Under the pieces are notes generated by a model, which did no database searches, was not told the origin of the DNA, and was given only the letters and a program-made list of their open reading frames with translations. Source: Cenococcum geophilum 1.58 (Eukaryota; Ascomycota; Dothideomycetes; Gloniales; Gloniaceae). From it: a stretch of 64,000 bases of DNA. Both the position numbers and the translations under genes were made by a program. Where the stretch lies: NCBI GenBank assembly GCA_001692895.1, contig KV748195.1:310001-374000 (forward strand). The letters run 5' to 3'. Shown here piece after piece: positions 37,443 through 48,096 of the stretch; positions within the stretch are counted from its first letter, which is position 1, and each line of letters opens with the position of its first letter.

Positions 37443-37779
37443 AGAATAAATTATCTAATCCTTAGAGACGGTCTTAGAGACGGACACTTAACTAGGTCAA
37501 CCGTTAACCCGCAGGCTTCATAGCAAGCTCCGTAGAAGGTATAGGATGTTTAACTAGGGGACAGTTAAGTTCTAAGGTAGGGGAAGGGACGCTAGTAACG
37601 GCCGTATAAAAGATTTCTATTTATCTGCTTATTTACTATATTTCCTAAAGCTCCTTTCTTATTTACTTTCTTAGTTAAGACGCGTTAGTCGCAACAACCT
37701 ACTGCAGAAATATCAGCTTAGCTTACCGCCTATCACCAAGCCAATAGCAATTTTCTATCCCGGGGATAAAAAATCCTAA

Positions 37780-39830
37780 TTGGTCTATTTAGCAAGAGAG
37801 CCAGCAAAACTCTACACCGCCCCTAAAATTCAATAATACGCCAGCTACACGATAAGAACGGCACTAAAAGCCTTAATTAATTACACAGATATAGAGCCAA
37901 TTGTATAATACAGAGCTAGACGCAGAGCTAGACGCAAAGCCTTAATTAAATAACTACACGGATGCCTTAATCAATCGAGCGACCGTACTAAAGCCATAAC
38001 TAGTTAAAGAATCAAATCAAGCCAGAGCCTTAATATTAGTACGTCACCGTCACTGCATCAAATCAGTCAAATGTCGTCAAATTAGAGCCTTTAACCGGGC
38101 CGACCTTGTTCCTTATTTAAACAACAGCTAATTACAGCTCTGCCCTGCTACCTAAATTTAGTACTATACTAGCTACACAATAAGAACAGATACCGCGGTA
38201 AGGAAGGGACCTACATATAAGGACAGCAGCACGATATTAGAAACAAGCACCGCGGAACCATAAAGCAGCATACAAAGAGGCACTAACAAAAATGCTCTGC
38301 GAGAGATCGTATACAGGGCACAGCTAACTACATTAAGCCCAAGCCATCCTTATATAACTAAAGACAGGACAAAGCCGTATCTAACTAAGCCAGTAAAGGA
38401 CCTTATTAAGGACTACAAGGGAAACAGGAATGGGACATATAGGAGCCAGCACTTCTCAGAGATCATTTTAACAAAAGGACTATATTATAGACGCAAGGGC
38501 AAGGGATATACAACAGAGGTAGTTATAATAGCCAAGAAGCTGCCACCAGATAACAAAGAGACTAGAAGCAGAAGACAATCCCTAAAAGGCTCTTAAGCTA
38601 AAAGAAGATTAAGAACACGTAAGCGTACTACCAGCAGTAAGGGCAAAGGAGCAGCCGTAAAGGCCTAAGATGCGCCAAAGAAGCCAAGTGCAAAGACGGC
38701 CCAGAAAGAGAAGAAAGTAGCTATCAAGGACGTCCCAGAAAAGCACTAGGCCTATAGTAGTAGTTCAAAAAAAAGCTGCCGTTAGTGTTCGCGAGGGAGA
38801 AAGTCTTAAGACAGGTCTCTAGATTAGACATCTAGTAGACACTAAAAGCCTTAATCAACTATATAGATACAAAGCTTTAACAGAATAACTGTACAGCCAG
38901 AGTCTTAATCAATTGTCCACAGATATAGAGCCTACAGATATAGAACCCAGGTTGTATATACAGCAGAAAACACCTTAAGTTAAGCCAGAGCCTTAGTTAA
39001 ATCCTAATCAGTCAAACGCCGCCTATACAAGTCAAGTCGTTAAATTAAAGCCTTCGGTCGGGCCAACCTAATACCCTATTTAAACGTTAGTCGATTATAC
39101 ATTATTACAGTTAAATTAAATCAGTCACCGTCGCTATTAGACGTCTTAGATCGGCAGTTAAAGATACATTACCGCAGGCACGCAGACACGTAGGCACGTA
39201 AGCACTAGACCTAATCAGGGAACCAGTACACGGCCAAAAGAACGTCAGAAATACGGTCAATTAACGTTTTAGAGCCTCTGCGAGAGCCTCTTCCCTTAAC
39301 TACCCACCCCCGTATTAATCAACTGCCGCCCGTCTTAACGCCCGCGAATTAGCTAACCAAAACAATCTTTCCTGCAGATATAAATACGGAGCTTTACATA
39401 GAGTCTTACACGGAGTCTATAAATATAGAGTATACAGGTGCAGAGCCTTAATTAGACAGCTTAACTAGACGCCTATAGATGCGAAGCCTTATACAAACAG
39501 TAGATGCGAAGCCTTAACCAATCGGACGTCTGCACGGAAGCTTTAATCAACTATCTACAGATATAAAGCCCCAGTTATACATACAGCAGAAAACACCTTA
39601 AGTTAAGCCAGGGCCTTATCAAATCTTAATTAATTAAACGCTGTCTCCACATTTAAGTCAGGACAGTTAGAGCCTTTAACCGGGCCGACTTTCTACCTTA
39701 AGCAAACGACCGAACGATCAGTTACACGTCGTCGCCAACCAATTAGACAGTCTTCGGCTAGCAGTTAAGGCAGCCATACACGCATACACGCAGACACGGA
39801 CGCAGACACGGACGCAGAATATGCAATATA
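37780..39830 (+). repeat. Repeated module shared with the minisatellite element
   Basis: Contains at least three degenerate copies of a block ending GAGCCTTTAACCGGGCCGAC (about 38086, 39050, 39678) and one block at 39190-39290 (GCACTAGACCTAATCAGG, then CGTCAGAAATACGGTCAATT). Both blocks have clear counterparts in the minisatellite element at 27050-27090 and 27366-27466. AGCCTTAATCAATCG-type motifs recur between them. No coding domain recognised. Confidence 0.7.
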
Positions 39831-39837
39831 GAGCTAC

Positions 39838-39930
39838 TAATGCACAGCCAGATGCATAGCCAGATGCACAGCCAAACGCGCAGCCAAACGTACAGCTAGA
39901 TGCAGGGCCTAGTGCAAAGCCACGGGCAGA
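39838..39930 (+). repeat. 12-bp minisatellite (GCACAGCCAGAT)
   Basis: About seven degenerate units of 12-13 bp in the LARD interior. Confidence 0.8.
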
Positions 39931-40049
39931 GCCTTAACTAAGAAGCTACATACAATGCAGACTAATACGGAGCTAGATGCAAAGTTTTAATATCAGACGA
40001 CTAGCCGAACAATCAAGTCGGGTTATAGCCTCTGCCATCTTAATCGACT

Positions 40050-40640
40050 GCCCTACTACCGCCGCCGCTGCTGCTGCTATTCCGTCCAACTGCTCTATCC
40101 TACTATCTTAACTGACTGCTCTATCTCTACTGTTCTAGATCTGCTAGATCTACTATAACGCCTAACTATTCTAACCGACCTGTCCCATTCTACTATTTCC
40201 ACTAAGCGCTACTCCAACCGACCGCCGCCGACCGACTGTTCTACTACTACTGCTACTGCTACTGCTATTCCGACTAGCTATTCTACTACTACTATTTAAC
40301 CGTTCCGTTCCACTATTCTAATTATTCTACCACTGCTGTTTTAACCAACTACTACTAACTAACTGCTATCAACCGTCTGCCGTTACTAAGTGTTCTACTA
40401 TTAAAAGTTCTACTACTAGATATCCTATTGCTTACTATACCAACTAAGTTCTTCTACTAACTGTTCTGTTACTAACCGTTCTACCACTAACCATCCTATT
40501 TTATTTTACTGCGCTAGATATCTACTTTTATTATTATTTCTATTGCCGTTACTACTACTGCTGTTACTATTATTACTACTATCACTGCTATTGCTGCTGT
40601 CGCTATTATTTCTAATTTACTACTATCCTAGTTACTCCTA
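40050..40640 (+). repeat. Pyrimidine-rich CTN trinucleotide tract
   Basis: About 600 bp of TACTGC/TTCTAC/TATTAC-like degenerate trinucleotide and AACCGAC-like repeats. No gene. Confidence 0.8.
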
Positions 40641-40833
40641 GTTACTAGGTCGGATCTTAGCTATAAATAATAGAACGCCGTAGAGCAGTTCTATAGGAGA
40701 GCTAAGGACAAGGTTATCTGCGTTCTTTTAGGGATATGCCTTCCTTTTTCTATTCTACTTTCGCTATGCTTTCTTTAGGCTATTCTTCTATTATATAGAA
40801 CGTTAGGGGACAACGTTCTTAGTAGGGGAGGTA

Positions 40834-41069
40834 TGTAGTGGGGTAAAATGGCTTACGCCTAGTACCTTGGCATTTTCCTGTATATATCAAGCCTTCGGCT
40901 TCCCTCCTTCTTATATATCACAACCTACTAGAAATACATTCTTTCCTTTCTTCTTACTAACTGCTTTCCTACTGATTGATTATAACTAACGACCAACCGA
41001 CCGACCAACCGACCAATAAACAGACAGCACTGTGACTTTCCTATCTGAGAGTGGTCGTACCCTCCCACA
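40834..41069 (+). repeat. LARD 3' LTR
   Basis: 236-bp partner of 34419-34654 with intact TG and CA ends. Confidence 0.88.
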
Positions 41070-41714
41070 CTATTTTCCTATATACGCAGATATAAACTAG
41101 GGAGAAGAGGTAGAGAAAGTATACCTACTAAATAAGTAACCTTACCGTATAGGGTAAATATATAGGTGCACGGCTAGGCTAATAGGCTAATAGTATGCGC
41201 GTATTAGCGACTTAATTAGTAGGGGTAAAGATATTTAAAGATGTCTACGGCTTAGCTATAGGCTCGGCTGTAAATATCTGCGAATATTAATAGGGGTTAT
41301 ATATATTATATACGGCTTAGCGACTAAGCGGGCGCTTAGCTAAGCCGTAAACACTAATAGTATATTTACGGTTTAATTTATATAGCTAAATTAGCCGCTA
41401 AGTCACGATTTAGTAGGCAGGAGGCCTATATACTTAGTAGTATATAGATATTACCTTATATCCATAATTGATCTTTAATCGCTAGTAACGCCGTAGTAAC
41501 GTTACGCTCTTAATACCTATTAAGTAGTATACGTAGAGCTATCCGAGGGCTCTCTACTCGCACTAAGATAGTAAGAATTGGCCGTAGGTTAATAGAGATA
41601 TTTACGTTTTAGATTAGGCGCCGCTATTATATAAGTACCTTACTAAACTTATACCGCACTAAAATAAGCCCCTAAGGGGCTATAGATAAAGGCTTTAAGA
41701 GGACTCCTTAAAAG

Positions 41715-42093
41715 TTAGATATATATACTATTTTAAAGCTTTTTTACCCGCTTAAAGCCGTTTATAAAGCTAATTTAATAAGTACTATATCCGCTCCTGC
41801 TATTAATTAACCTACTATATAGCCGCTTCCTTACTAACCCTTTAGGCCTATATAACTTACCTAATCTCCTTAATAACCTTAAGCTATAGGGAGTACTATT
41901 AGAGCTCGTTCTACTAGCTAGCCCGCTATTTACTACCCTATTTAAAATCTAGCGCTACTATAAAAGGATTACCTCTAAGCCCTTTAGTTTACCCGCACTA
42001 AAGGGCTTATATAAACTTTACTATATAGTATATATAATATATAGGCGGCTACTTAGGTAGCTACTAGGCTCGGGCCCTTGCTACGGCTATAGC
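41715..42093 (-). pseudogene. Crypton recombinase copy 4, C-terminal (GCR1_C-like) part
   Basis: The 3' portion of the gene at 48097-49934, separated by the 6-kb Gypsy insertion. Same tail reading as copy 3 (YSLRL..., then ...FKRVEKL). The 41362-41715 stretch is the non-coding 3' flank. Confidence 0.55.
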
Positions 42094-42330
42094 TATTAGC
42101 GACTCAGTCAATCGAGACATAAGTACGGCAAAATGGTCGCGTAAGCCTGTACGATTGGATTGTCTATAAACGAGAATCTAAAGCTAAAGAAAGGAAAGGA
42201 GAAGAAGGGGAGCGCCGCTCGAAGCTATATACGATCTTCGCGTCACGTGACCGCAATATGCGGCAATCTGTGGCAACTTGCCGGTGCGTAGTTCTGCCAA
42301 GTTCTGCCAAGTTCTGCCAGTGCCGTAACA
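42094..42330 (-). repeat. G5 3' LTR
   Basis: 237 bp. Contains a triple GTTCTGCCAA repeat near 42290-42320. Confidence 0.92.
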
Positions 42331-42379
42331 TTACCCCCCCCTCTAAAAAAGCCTGCCCTTAGGCTTTGCCGCTAAAAGT

Positions 42380-45300
42380 CTTGGCAAGAGAATCTAACCA
42401 ATTAGACAACTTTAACCGCCGGTTAAAGTTCCTGGATATCTCAACACCTTACGTAACTAAGAAATTTCTGGGGCGTTTTTGTCCTTATATTCTTCTGGTA
42501 GCTTATCGTCTTCGTTATACTAGCACTATATCCACTTATCTAGGTACTTTAGCGGTCCGGGTTTATTAGGGTAACGGCTATAGAACTCCTAAAGCTTATA
42601 GGGGCTACTTATAAAGTTCTATATAGGGTACTAAGTAGGGTCCGGGTTATATCCTTTCCAACTAACATAATACTTTAACGTTCCCTTTACAAGTTTATAG
42701 GCTAGTATTTCTTTAATTTCCCATTCATTATTATTATTAACTTAAATTAGCAGGGGAGGTTTATTCTTTTGTCCGGGCAGTAGGTTATTTATAGCTTTCC
42801 GTAGCTTATCCGGTAAGAAGATAGGGTGGACTTTAATTAAGTCTAGGAGCTTAACCTTATACGAGTTGCCTACTTTATTAAGAATCTTATACGGTCCTGC
42901 CATCTTATAGTCTAGCTTACGGCTAGGCCATTCTATCTTCTAGTTCTTTATTATAACCCAGACCATATCGCCTATAGTAAAGTCAGGCTCGCGCTTATGC
43001 TTATTTACCTACTATTCTATTAATTTTTAGGCCTTTTCTAGGTTCGTACGGGCTACTTTCTAGGCTTCTTCTAAGCGCTTAGCGTACTGCTGGGCTTCCT
43101 CATAAGATAGTTTTTCGCGTACGGTCTGGGGCCCTTTTAGTCTTTCCCAGTTAAAGCTTATACGGGGTAGGTAACCTATTTCTAGTTAAATAGGGGCAAA
43201 TCCGGTAGAGTTATGGGGTAGGGTCGCTTGGGCGTAGTCTATTAAGGGTAACAGTTTGGCCTAGTTATCCTAGAAGTAGTTAACAAAAGGCCAGAGTCTC
43301 TAGTCCAAGTATTAATTTATAATCTCCGTTTAACTGTCTGTCTGGGGGTAATATACTATAGAAAGCTTTAGCTTAATGCCTAGGATCTAGGTAAACTCAT
43401 TCCAAAAGGCTAATATAAACTGCGGCCCGCGGTTAAATATAATAGTATCTAATAGTCCGTAAATTCGGTAGACGTAGTGGATATACAGTTAGGCTGCCTC
43501 TTTAGCATCAATATTCTTGTAATAGGGAATTAAGAACGGGCGCTTGCTAAAGCGGTTAACTAGGATTATAACTATATCATATCCGTTACAGTCTGGAGGT
43601 AGCTTATAAAAGTCTATAGAGACATATTGCCAGAGGCGGTCGGGTATTAGGAGAGGTTTTAATAGTCCTAGGGTCTTATCTCGTGGGATTATAGACCTAC
43701 AGCAGTCGTTATAGTTCCGTATATAGCGGTCGATATCTATAACCATTCCGGGCCAGTAGTAGCGGTCGCCAATAATCCTGCGGGTCTTATTCTTTCTAGG
43801 GTAGGCCATAGAGACCTAGGTATATGCTTCAGCAATAAGCCGAGTCCGTAAGTTCTATTCCTCTGCCACTACTAGCCGTTCCTAATGCTTAAGTAATCCA
43901 TTTTCGAGGGACCATGGGCTGGTAACGTTCTTTACCTTTTTATAGTACTCCTATAGAGAAGGGGCCGTACGGTTTATTTACAGCAATTCGTTAATTAAGT
44001 TAAGTCCTAAAGGGTTAATAGGATATATCTTAGCGCCTAAGGGGTCTGTACTTAGTTCTGCCTATATCCAGGGGTTAAGGTGCTCTGGTTATAGTAGTGT
44101 CTAGGTCCGTAATAAGATCTTCGCAGCCATATAGTCACCTAGGTCTTATTTACGCCTAGTAAAAGCATCCGCACGGTTCGCAGCGCCTAGTCTATATATA
44201 ATTAAGAAGTTAAACTAAGATAGGACGTCCGCCTAGCGTGCCTGCTGGGCTATAAGGGCCTTGGTTATTATAAAGTATTCTAGGGCCTTATAATCTGACA
44301 CTACTTTAATAGGTTTAGGGGTCCCCTCTAGCTGTGCACACTAGTGCTAAAAGCTAGAGATAATAGCCAGCATTTCTTTATTATAGATGTGGTAGTTCAG
44401 TTTAGCATCTATTATAGTCTTTAAATAGTATACAATAGGGTGCTATTCTCCGTCCGGTTGCTTCTGGGAAAAAATACTGGCTATCGCGCTGTTTAAGGCA
44501 TTAGTTTCTAGCATCAAGGGCCATTCCGGGTTAAAGTGGGCAAGTAGGGGGGCCAATACTAGCCGTTTTTTAAGCTTATTAAAGGCCTGCATATACATGG
44601 CGTTAAAGTAAAAGGGCTGGTCTTTCCTAGTAAGGCGGTTAAGAGGCCGAGCGATCCTGCTGTAGTTCTTAATAAAGCGTTAGTAGAAGTTACAGAAATC
44701 TAAAAATAATTGCACCCCCTTTACGGTCCGAGGGGGCGTCCACTAGTTAATTACGGTCGTTTTCTCTAGGTCGGCCTTAATTCCGTCCGTGCTAATAATA
44801 AAACCTAAGTACTTTATACGCTTGACACTGAATTCCAACTTCTTAATATTGGCCTAGAGGCTAGCTTCGCGGAGCCATTATAAAACTTTATGGACGTGCT
44901 CCTTGTGTTCTAGTTCGTTCTCTAAATAGATTATAATATTATTATCTAGATAGGCCGTATAGAAGTCATTAAGGTAGTTAAAGAGTACATCGTTTATATA
45001 CCGCTAGTACGTAGCTAGTCCGTTAGTTAGTCTAAAAGGAAGTACCTTGTATTTATACGTCCCGTAATAGGTCCGGAATGTAGTAAGATTCTTAAACCTA
45101 GGGTTTATCCTAATTTGGTAAAAGGCCTAGTGGATATTAAGCTTTATAAAAACCTTAGCTCTACTTATTTGGGTAAGAGTCTTATTAAGTAAGGGTAGCG
45201 GGTAGCGGTCCTTACGGGTTATATTATTTAGCTTACGGTAGTTAATGTAGAAGCGCAGTCCTCTATTTAGCTTTTTAATAAAGAGAATAGGTAAGTTAAA

Positions 45301-46640
45301 AGGGGCTTAGCTAGGCTCGATAAAGCCCTTATTTAGGTTATCGATAAGGTACTACTTTATAGCCTATAATTCAGCAATAGACTGTAGGTAAAGAGGGCTA
45401 AAGCTAAGGGTGCTTCTCTTATCTTGCTCGATCTTAATCTTGTAGTTATACAGTTGGTAGGGTAAAAGCATATTAGACGCTGCCTTAGAGAATACGTTCT
45501 TAAATTTCCGGTATTAATTAAGTAGTTTTTACTCTACTAGTTCTTTATCCGTAAGCCCGCTTTCCTATCCACTAAGCTCGTTTTCCTTTTCCTTAATTAT
45601 TTAGTTAATTTTATATAGGCTAGTTATAAAGGTAATAGTATTAGGCTGAACCAGGTTCTGGTAGAATCCTATAGCGCCAATACAGCAGATATTAACTAGT
45701 AGGAGGTTTGTAGGTTTCTTTAGCGTCCATCGGGCCGTAGTTTGCGGTATAGGGTTTATAGTCTTCCTTAGCTCACGTTCTATTTTCCATAAGTTATCCT
45801 TCCTATCTATTAGTTTAGTATAGCGTCCGATATCCCTAGCTTTCCTTTATAACTTTATAGGGTTCTCCATAGGGAACTTAGCTAGGTCACTACCAACTTC
45901 CTAGGTCTTTGGTGCGGGTGGCGTAATATAGGTAGTCTAGGGGCGGCATAGTATACGGATCCGTTACAGGTCAAGCTATACGTCCTTCTTAAAGGCCTGG
46001 TCTCTGCGCATAGCATTAGCTTAGTAAATGGTATTAATCTAGGGCCGTACGAGGTTTTCTATTATAATGCTGATTTCTTTTATAAAGGAAGGGGTCAGGG
46101 GTAGAGTTTTGGGCCAGATAAGCCGTCTACTCCATACTTCGAGCTGCAAGCCTAAATAGGCTAGCCATTTTCTTCTTAAGATTATATTGTGGCTTCCTAA
46201 GTCCGTAATAAGAAAGGGGACGTTATACTACCTTCGTCCGTTAACGCGGAGGTAAATCCGTAAGATAGTTATAATAGGTGGCCCTATCCGTCCGTTATAA
46301 CCGCGAATAGGGATTAGTTTAGGCAGTTCTTTAAGGGGTGCATTTAAAAAGTCAGCCAGTTTTACAGCGCACTTTATATTAATTAAGGTAAAGGCATTTA
46401 CTTCTAAGTTAGCTAAAGTAGAGGTTAAAACTTAATATTTATTGCGAAATAAAGTATAAGGGATAGTGCAGCTTTTTCTACCAACTAGTTAACCTAGATT
46501 AATATGTAACATATCAATCCCTTTTAACCCTAAAAAGGAGTCTTCCTCTAGGGTTCCTCTTTTTCCGGCTCCGTACTGTCCTCCTAAATTAACAGGACCT
46601 CGTTTATCCTTGCCTTTATTAGGCAGTTCCTTATAGGGTG
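42380..46640 (-). pseudogene. G5 pol: protease, RT, RNase H, integrase
   Basis: Minus-strand reading. The RT active site FYTAYLDNNIIIIYLENE at about 44915-44970 is YLDD with one Asp to Asn. A zinc knuckle (CFSCG..GHPIRNC) sits at about 46630-46660 where gag joins pol. Integrase is readable at 43489-43809. Only scattered stops, at Gln or Trp codons. Confidence 0.8.
43489..43809 (-). pseudogene. G5 integrase, stop-free fragment (107 codons)
   Basis: Stop-free stretch within G5 pol. YYWPGMVIDIDRYIRNYNDC matches the end of the integrase zinc-finger domain (YYWP.M...I..Y...C..C), followed by YVSIDFYKLPP and LVNRFSKRPFLIP, matching the catalytic core (D.F..LP, VDRFSK...FIP). The Asp of VDRFSK reads Asn, as G-to-A RIP would give. 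It is not a gene of its own; the open frame persists because few Gln and Trp codons fall here. Confidence 0.82.
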
Positions 46641-46659
46641 GCCTATTTAACCGCACGAG

Positions 46660-47651
46660 AAGCAAGTTCCTTAATTGCTAAGGGCCTATATATGGGGGTT
46701 GCTATATATAGGCCGGGTATACACCGGGCCCGCAGTAGGGGTAGCTGCGCGGCCAGCTGCTGGGTTGGCTATAGAAGTTGCCAATTATACTGGGGCACTA
46801 CGGGCCGTACTCGCAGTACTTGCGGCCTAGTTTGCAAGGTTTCTAGTTTTTAGCTGGTTAGCGCGTGCCTTAATTTAACGGAGGCCTTGGTTAATAGCTA
46901 GGCAATAGTCCGTAAGTTCCTTTAACGTTTATGCCGTAGTATAAGCTGGTAATACAGCCCGCTATAGGTCCAGGGTAAGCTTATTGAAGAGGTCTGGCAG
47001 TAGGTCTTCTTAGGGGATTTAGGCCTATTCGGCCAGGTATAGAAAGCGGGTTTAGAAGGCCGAAAAGGTCTCCGTTGTTTTTATATTTAGGCTTTTATAG
47101 CTAAGGCGGGCGTTTTATACTTTAAAAGGGTCCTTATAAATAGAAGATAAGTGTTTAATTATTTCTTCTTTAGAGATAAAGGGGTCTACTAAGTCTTTAG
47201 TGTATCGCGGGCGTAAATACGTCTAGGCGTCTCTGCTAGTACGGCTAAAGATATAGGCCATTCTAGCTTAGGCGTTAGGGAAGTAGTCTGCATTAACTTT
47301 AAGCTTATCCCGTAATTAGAGCTTCTAATTATTAAATATAGGGTCGGTTCCGTCTATAAGTAGTAGAGGGTCCGCAACCTTTGCTAACCGCTTTGGTACT
47401 ATATAGGCCTTAGTAGATCTACTAAGGCGCTAGGATAGGGCCTAAAGGACTATAGTAAGTCTTTAGTTATCTAATAATAACTCATTATTAGATATAGGGG
47501 TATCTCTGGCTTTAAGCAGCTCTCGCAATCGTTTAATTTCGGCATTAGCAGCCGCAAGCTCCGCCTAGGGGGTTAAAACGTTAATTATTTCTTTATCTAA
47601 AGTATTTAAGGGTCCTACAGCTGCTTTACCTACTACTATAGTTCGTGGCAT
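46660..47651 (-). pseudogene. G5 gag
   Basis: ATG at 47649-47651 (minus), opening MPRTIVVGKAAVGPL. Further on: DPLLLIDGTDPIFNN.KL.LRDKL, then FSRTSRDA..YLRPRY and ETFSAF.TRFLYLAE, matching a Ty3/Gypsy gag core (F.G.......W...M..KL, R..G.A...L.PR, F...F..L). Few stops. The zinc knuckle follows at the pol boundary. Confidence 0.75.
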
Positions 47652-47859
47652 AGTGGTAGGGGTGTTAGGTAATTCTAGGTAATTTCTTTAGGGGTTCTGG
47701 TCTGTGTGTGTCTTATAGGTCCTTTCCTTAGGGTTCTGTTCTTTTCTTTTAGGTCCTGTCCTTATGGTCCTAGTAATATCCTTAGGGTCCTATTCTGTAT
47801 TCTCGTAGATATATTTAAGTTCCTTCTTAGGAAGAAAGAGTAGAGTGAGCTTTAGATAA

Positions 47860-48096
47860 TATTAGCGACTCAGTTAATTAAGACATAAGTACGGCAAAAT
47901 GGTCGCGCAAGCCTATACGATTGGATTGTCTATAAACGAGAATCTAAAGCTAAAGAAAGGAAAGGAGAAGAAGGGGAGCGCCGCTCGAAGCTATATACGA
48001 TCTTCGCGTCACGTGACCGCAATATGCGGCAATCTGTGGCAACTTGCCGGTGCGTAGTTCTACCAAGTTCTGCCAAGTTCTGCCAGTGCCGTAACA
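47860..48096 (-). repeat. G5 5' LTR
   Basis: 237-bp partner of 42094-42330; lies upstream of gag on the minus strand. Confidence 0.92.

Larger units (their letters stand above)
34419..41069 (+). mobile_element. Large gag-only LTR element (LARD-like)
   Basis: 6651 bp with two 236-bp LTRs (TGTAGTGGGG... ending CCCACA) and a 4-bp target duplication CTAT (34415-34418 and 41070-41073). Purine tract AGTAGGGGAGGTA precedes the 3' LTR, so orientation is plus. I can read a gag-like region but no reverse transcriptase or integrase. About 4 kb downstream of gag is repeats and low-complexity DNA. It was probably moved in trans by a Gypsy-type partner. Confidence 0.78.
31795..41361 (-). mobile_element. 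Crypton-like element, copy 3 (split)
   Basis: 31795-34418 plus 41070-41361, about 2912 bp after removing the LTR element and its 4-bp duplication. It abuts copy 4 head-to-tail at ACTAATAGT/ATATT. The cut site CTAT is continuous in copies 1, 2 and 4. Confidence 0.72.
42094..48096 (-). mobile_element. Gypsy (Ty3-type) retrotransposon 'G5', youngest in the window
   Basis: 6003 bp, two 237-bp LTRs (minus strand TGTTACGGCACTGG... ending GAGTCGCTAATA) and target duplication ATAGC (42089-42093 and 48097-48101). The LTRs differ at roughly six positions, all transitions. Polypurine tract GAGGGGGGGTAA on the minus strand abuts the 42330 LTR end. Gag, RT and integrase are still easily read and CA/TG are commoner than in the other elements, so RIP was light or recent. 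Confidence 0.92.

Noticed and set aside
46638..46853. 71-codon plus-strand open frame
   Set aside because: Antisense to the G5 gag/pol zinc-knuckle region, where the minus-strand reading matches retrotransposon gag.
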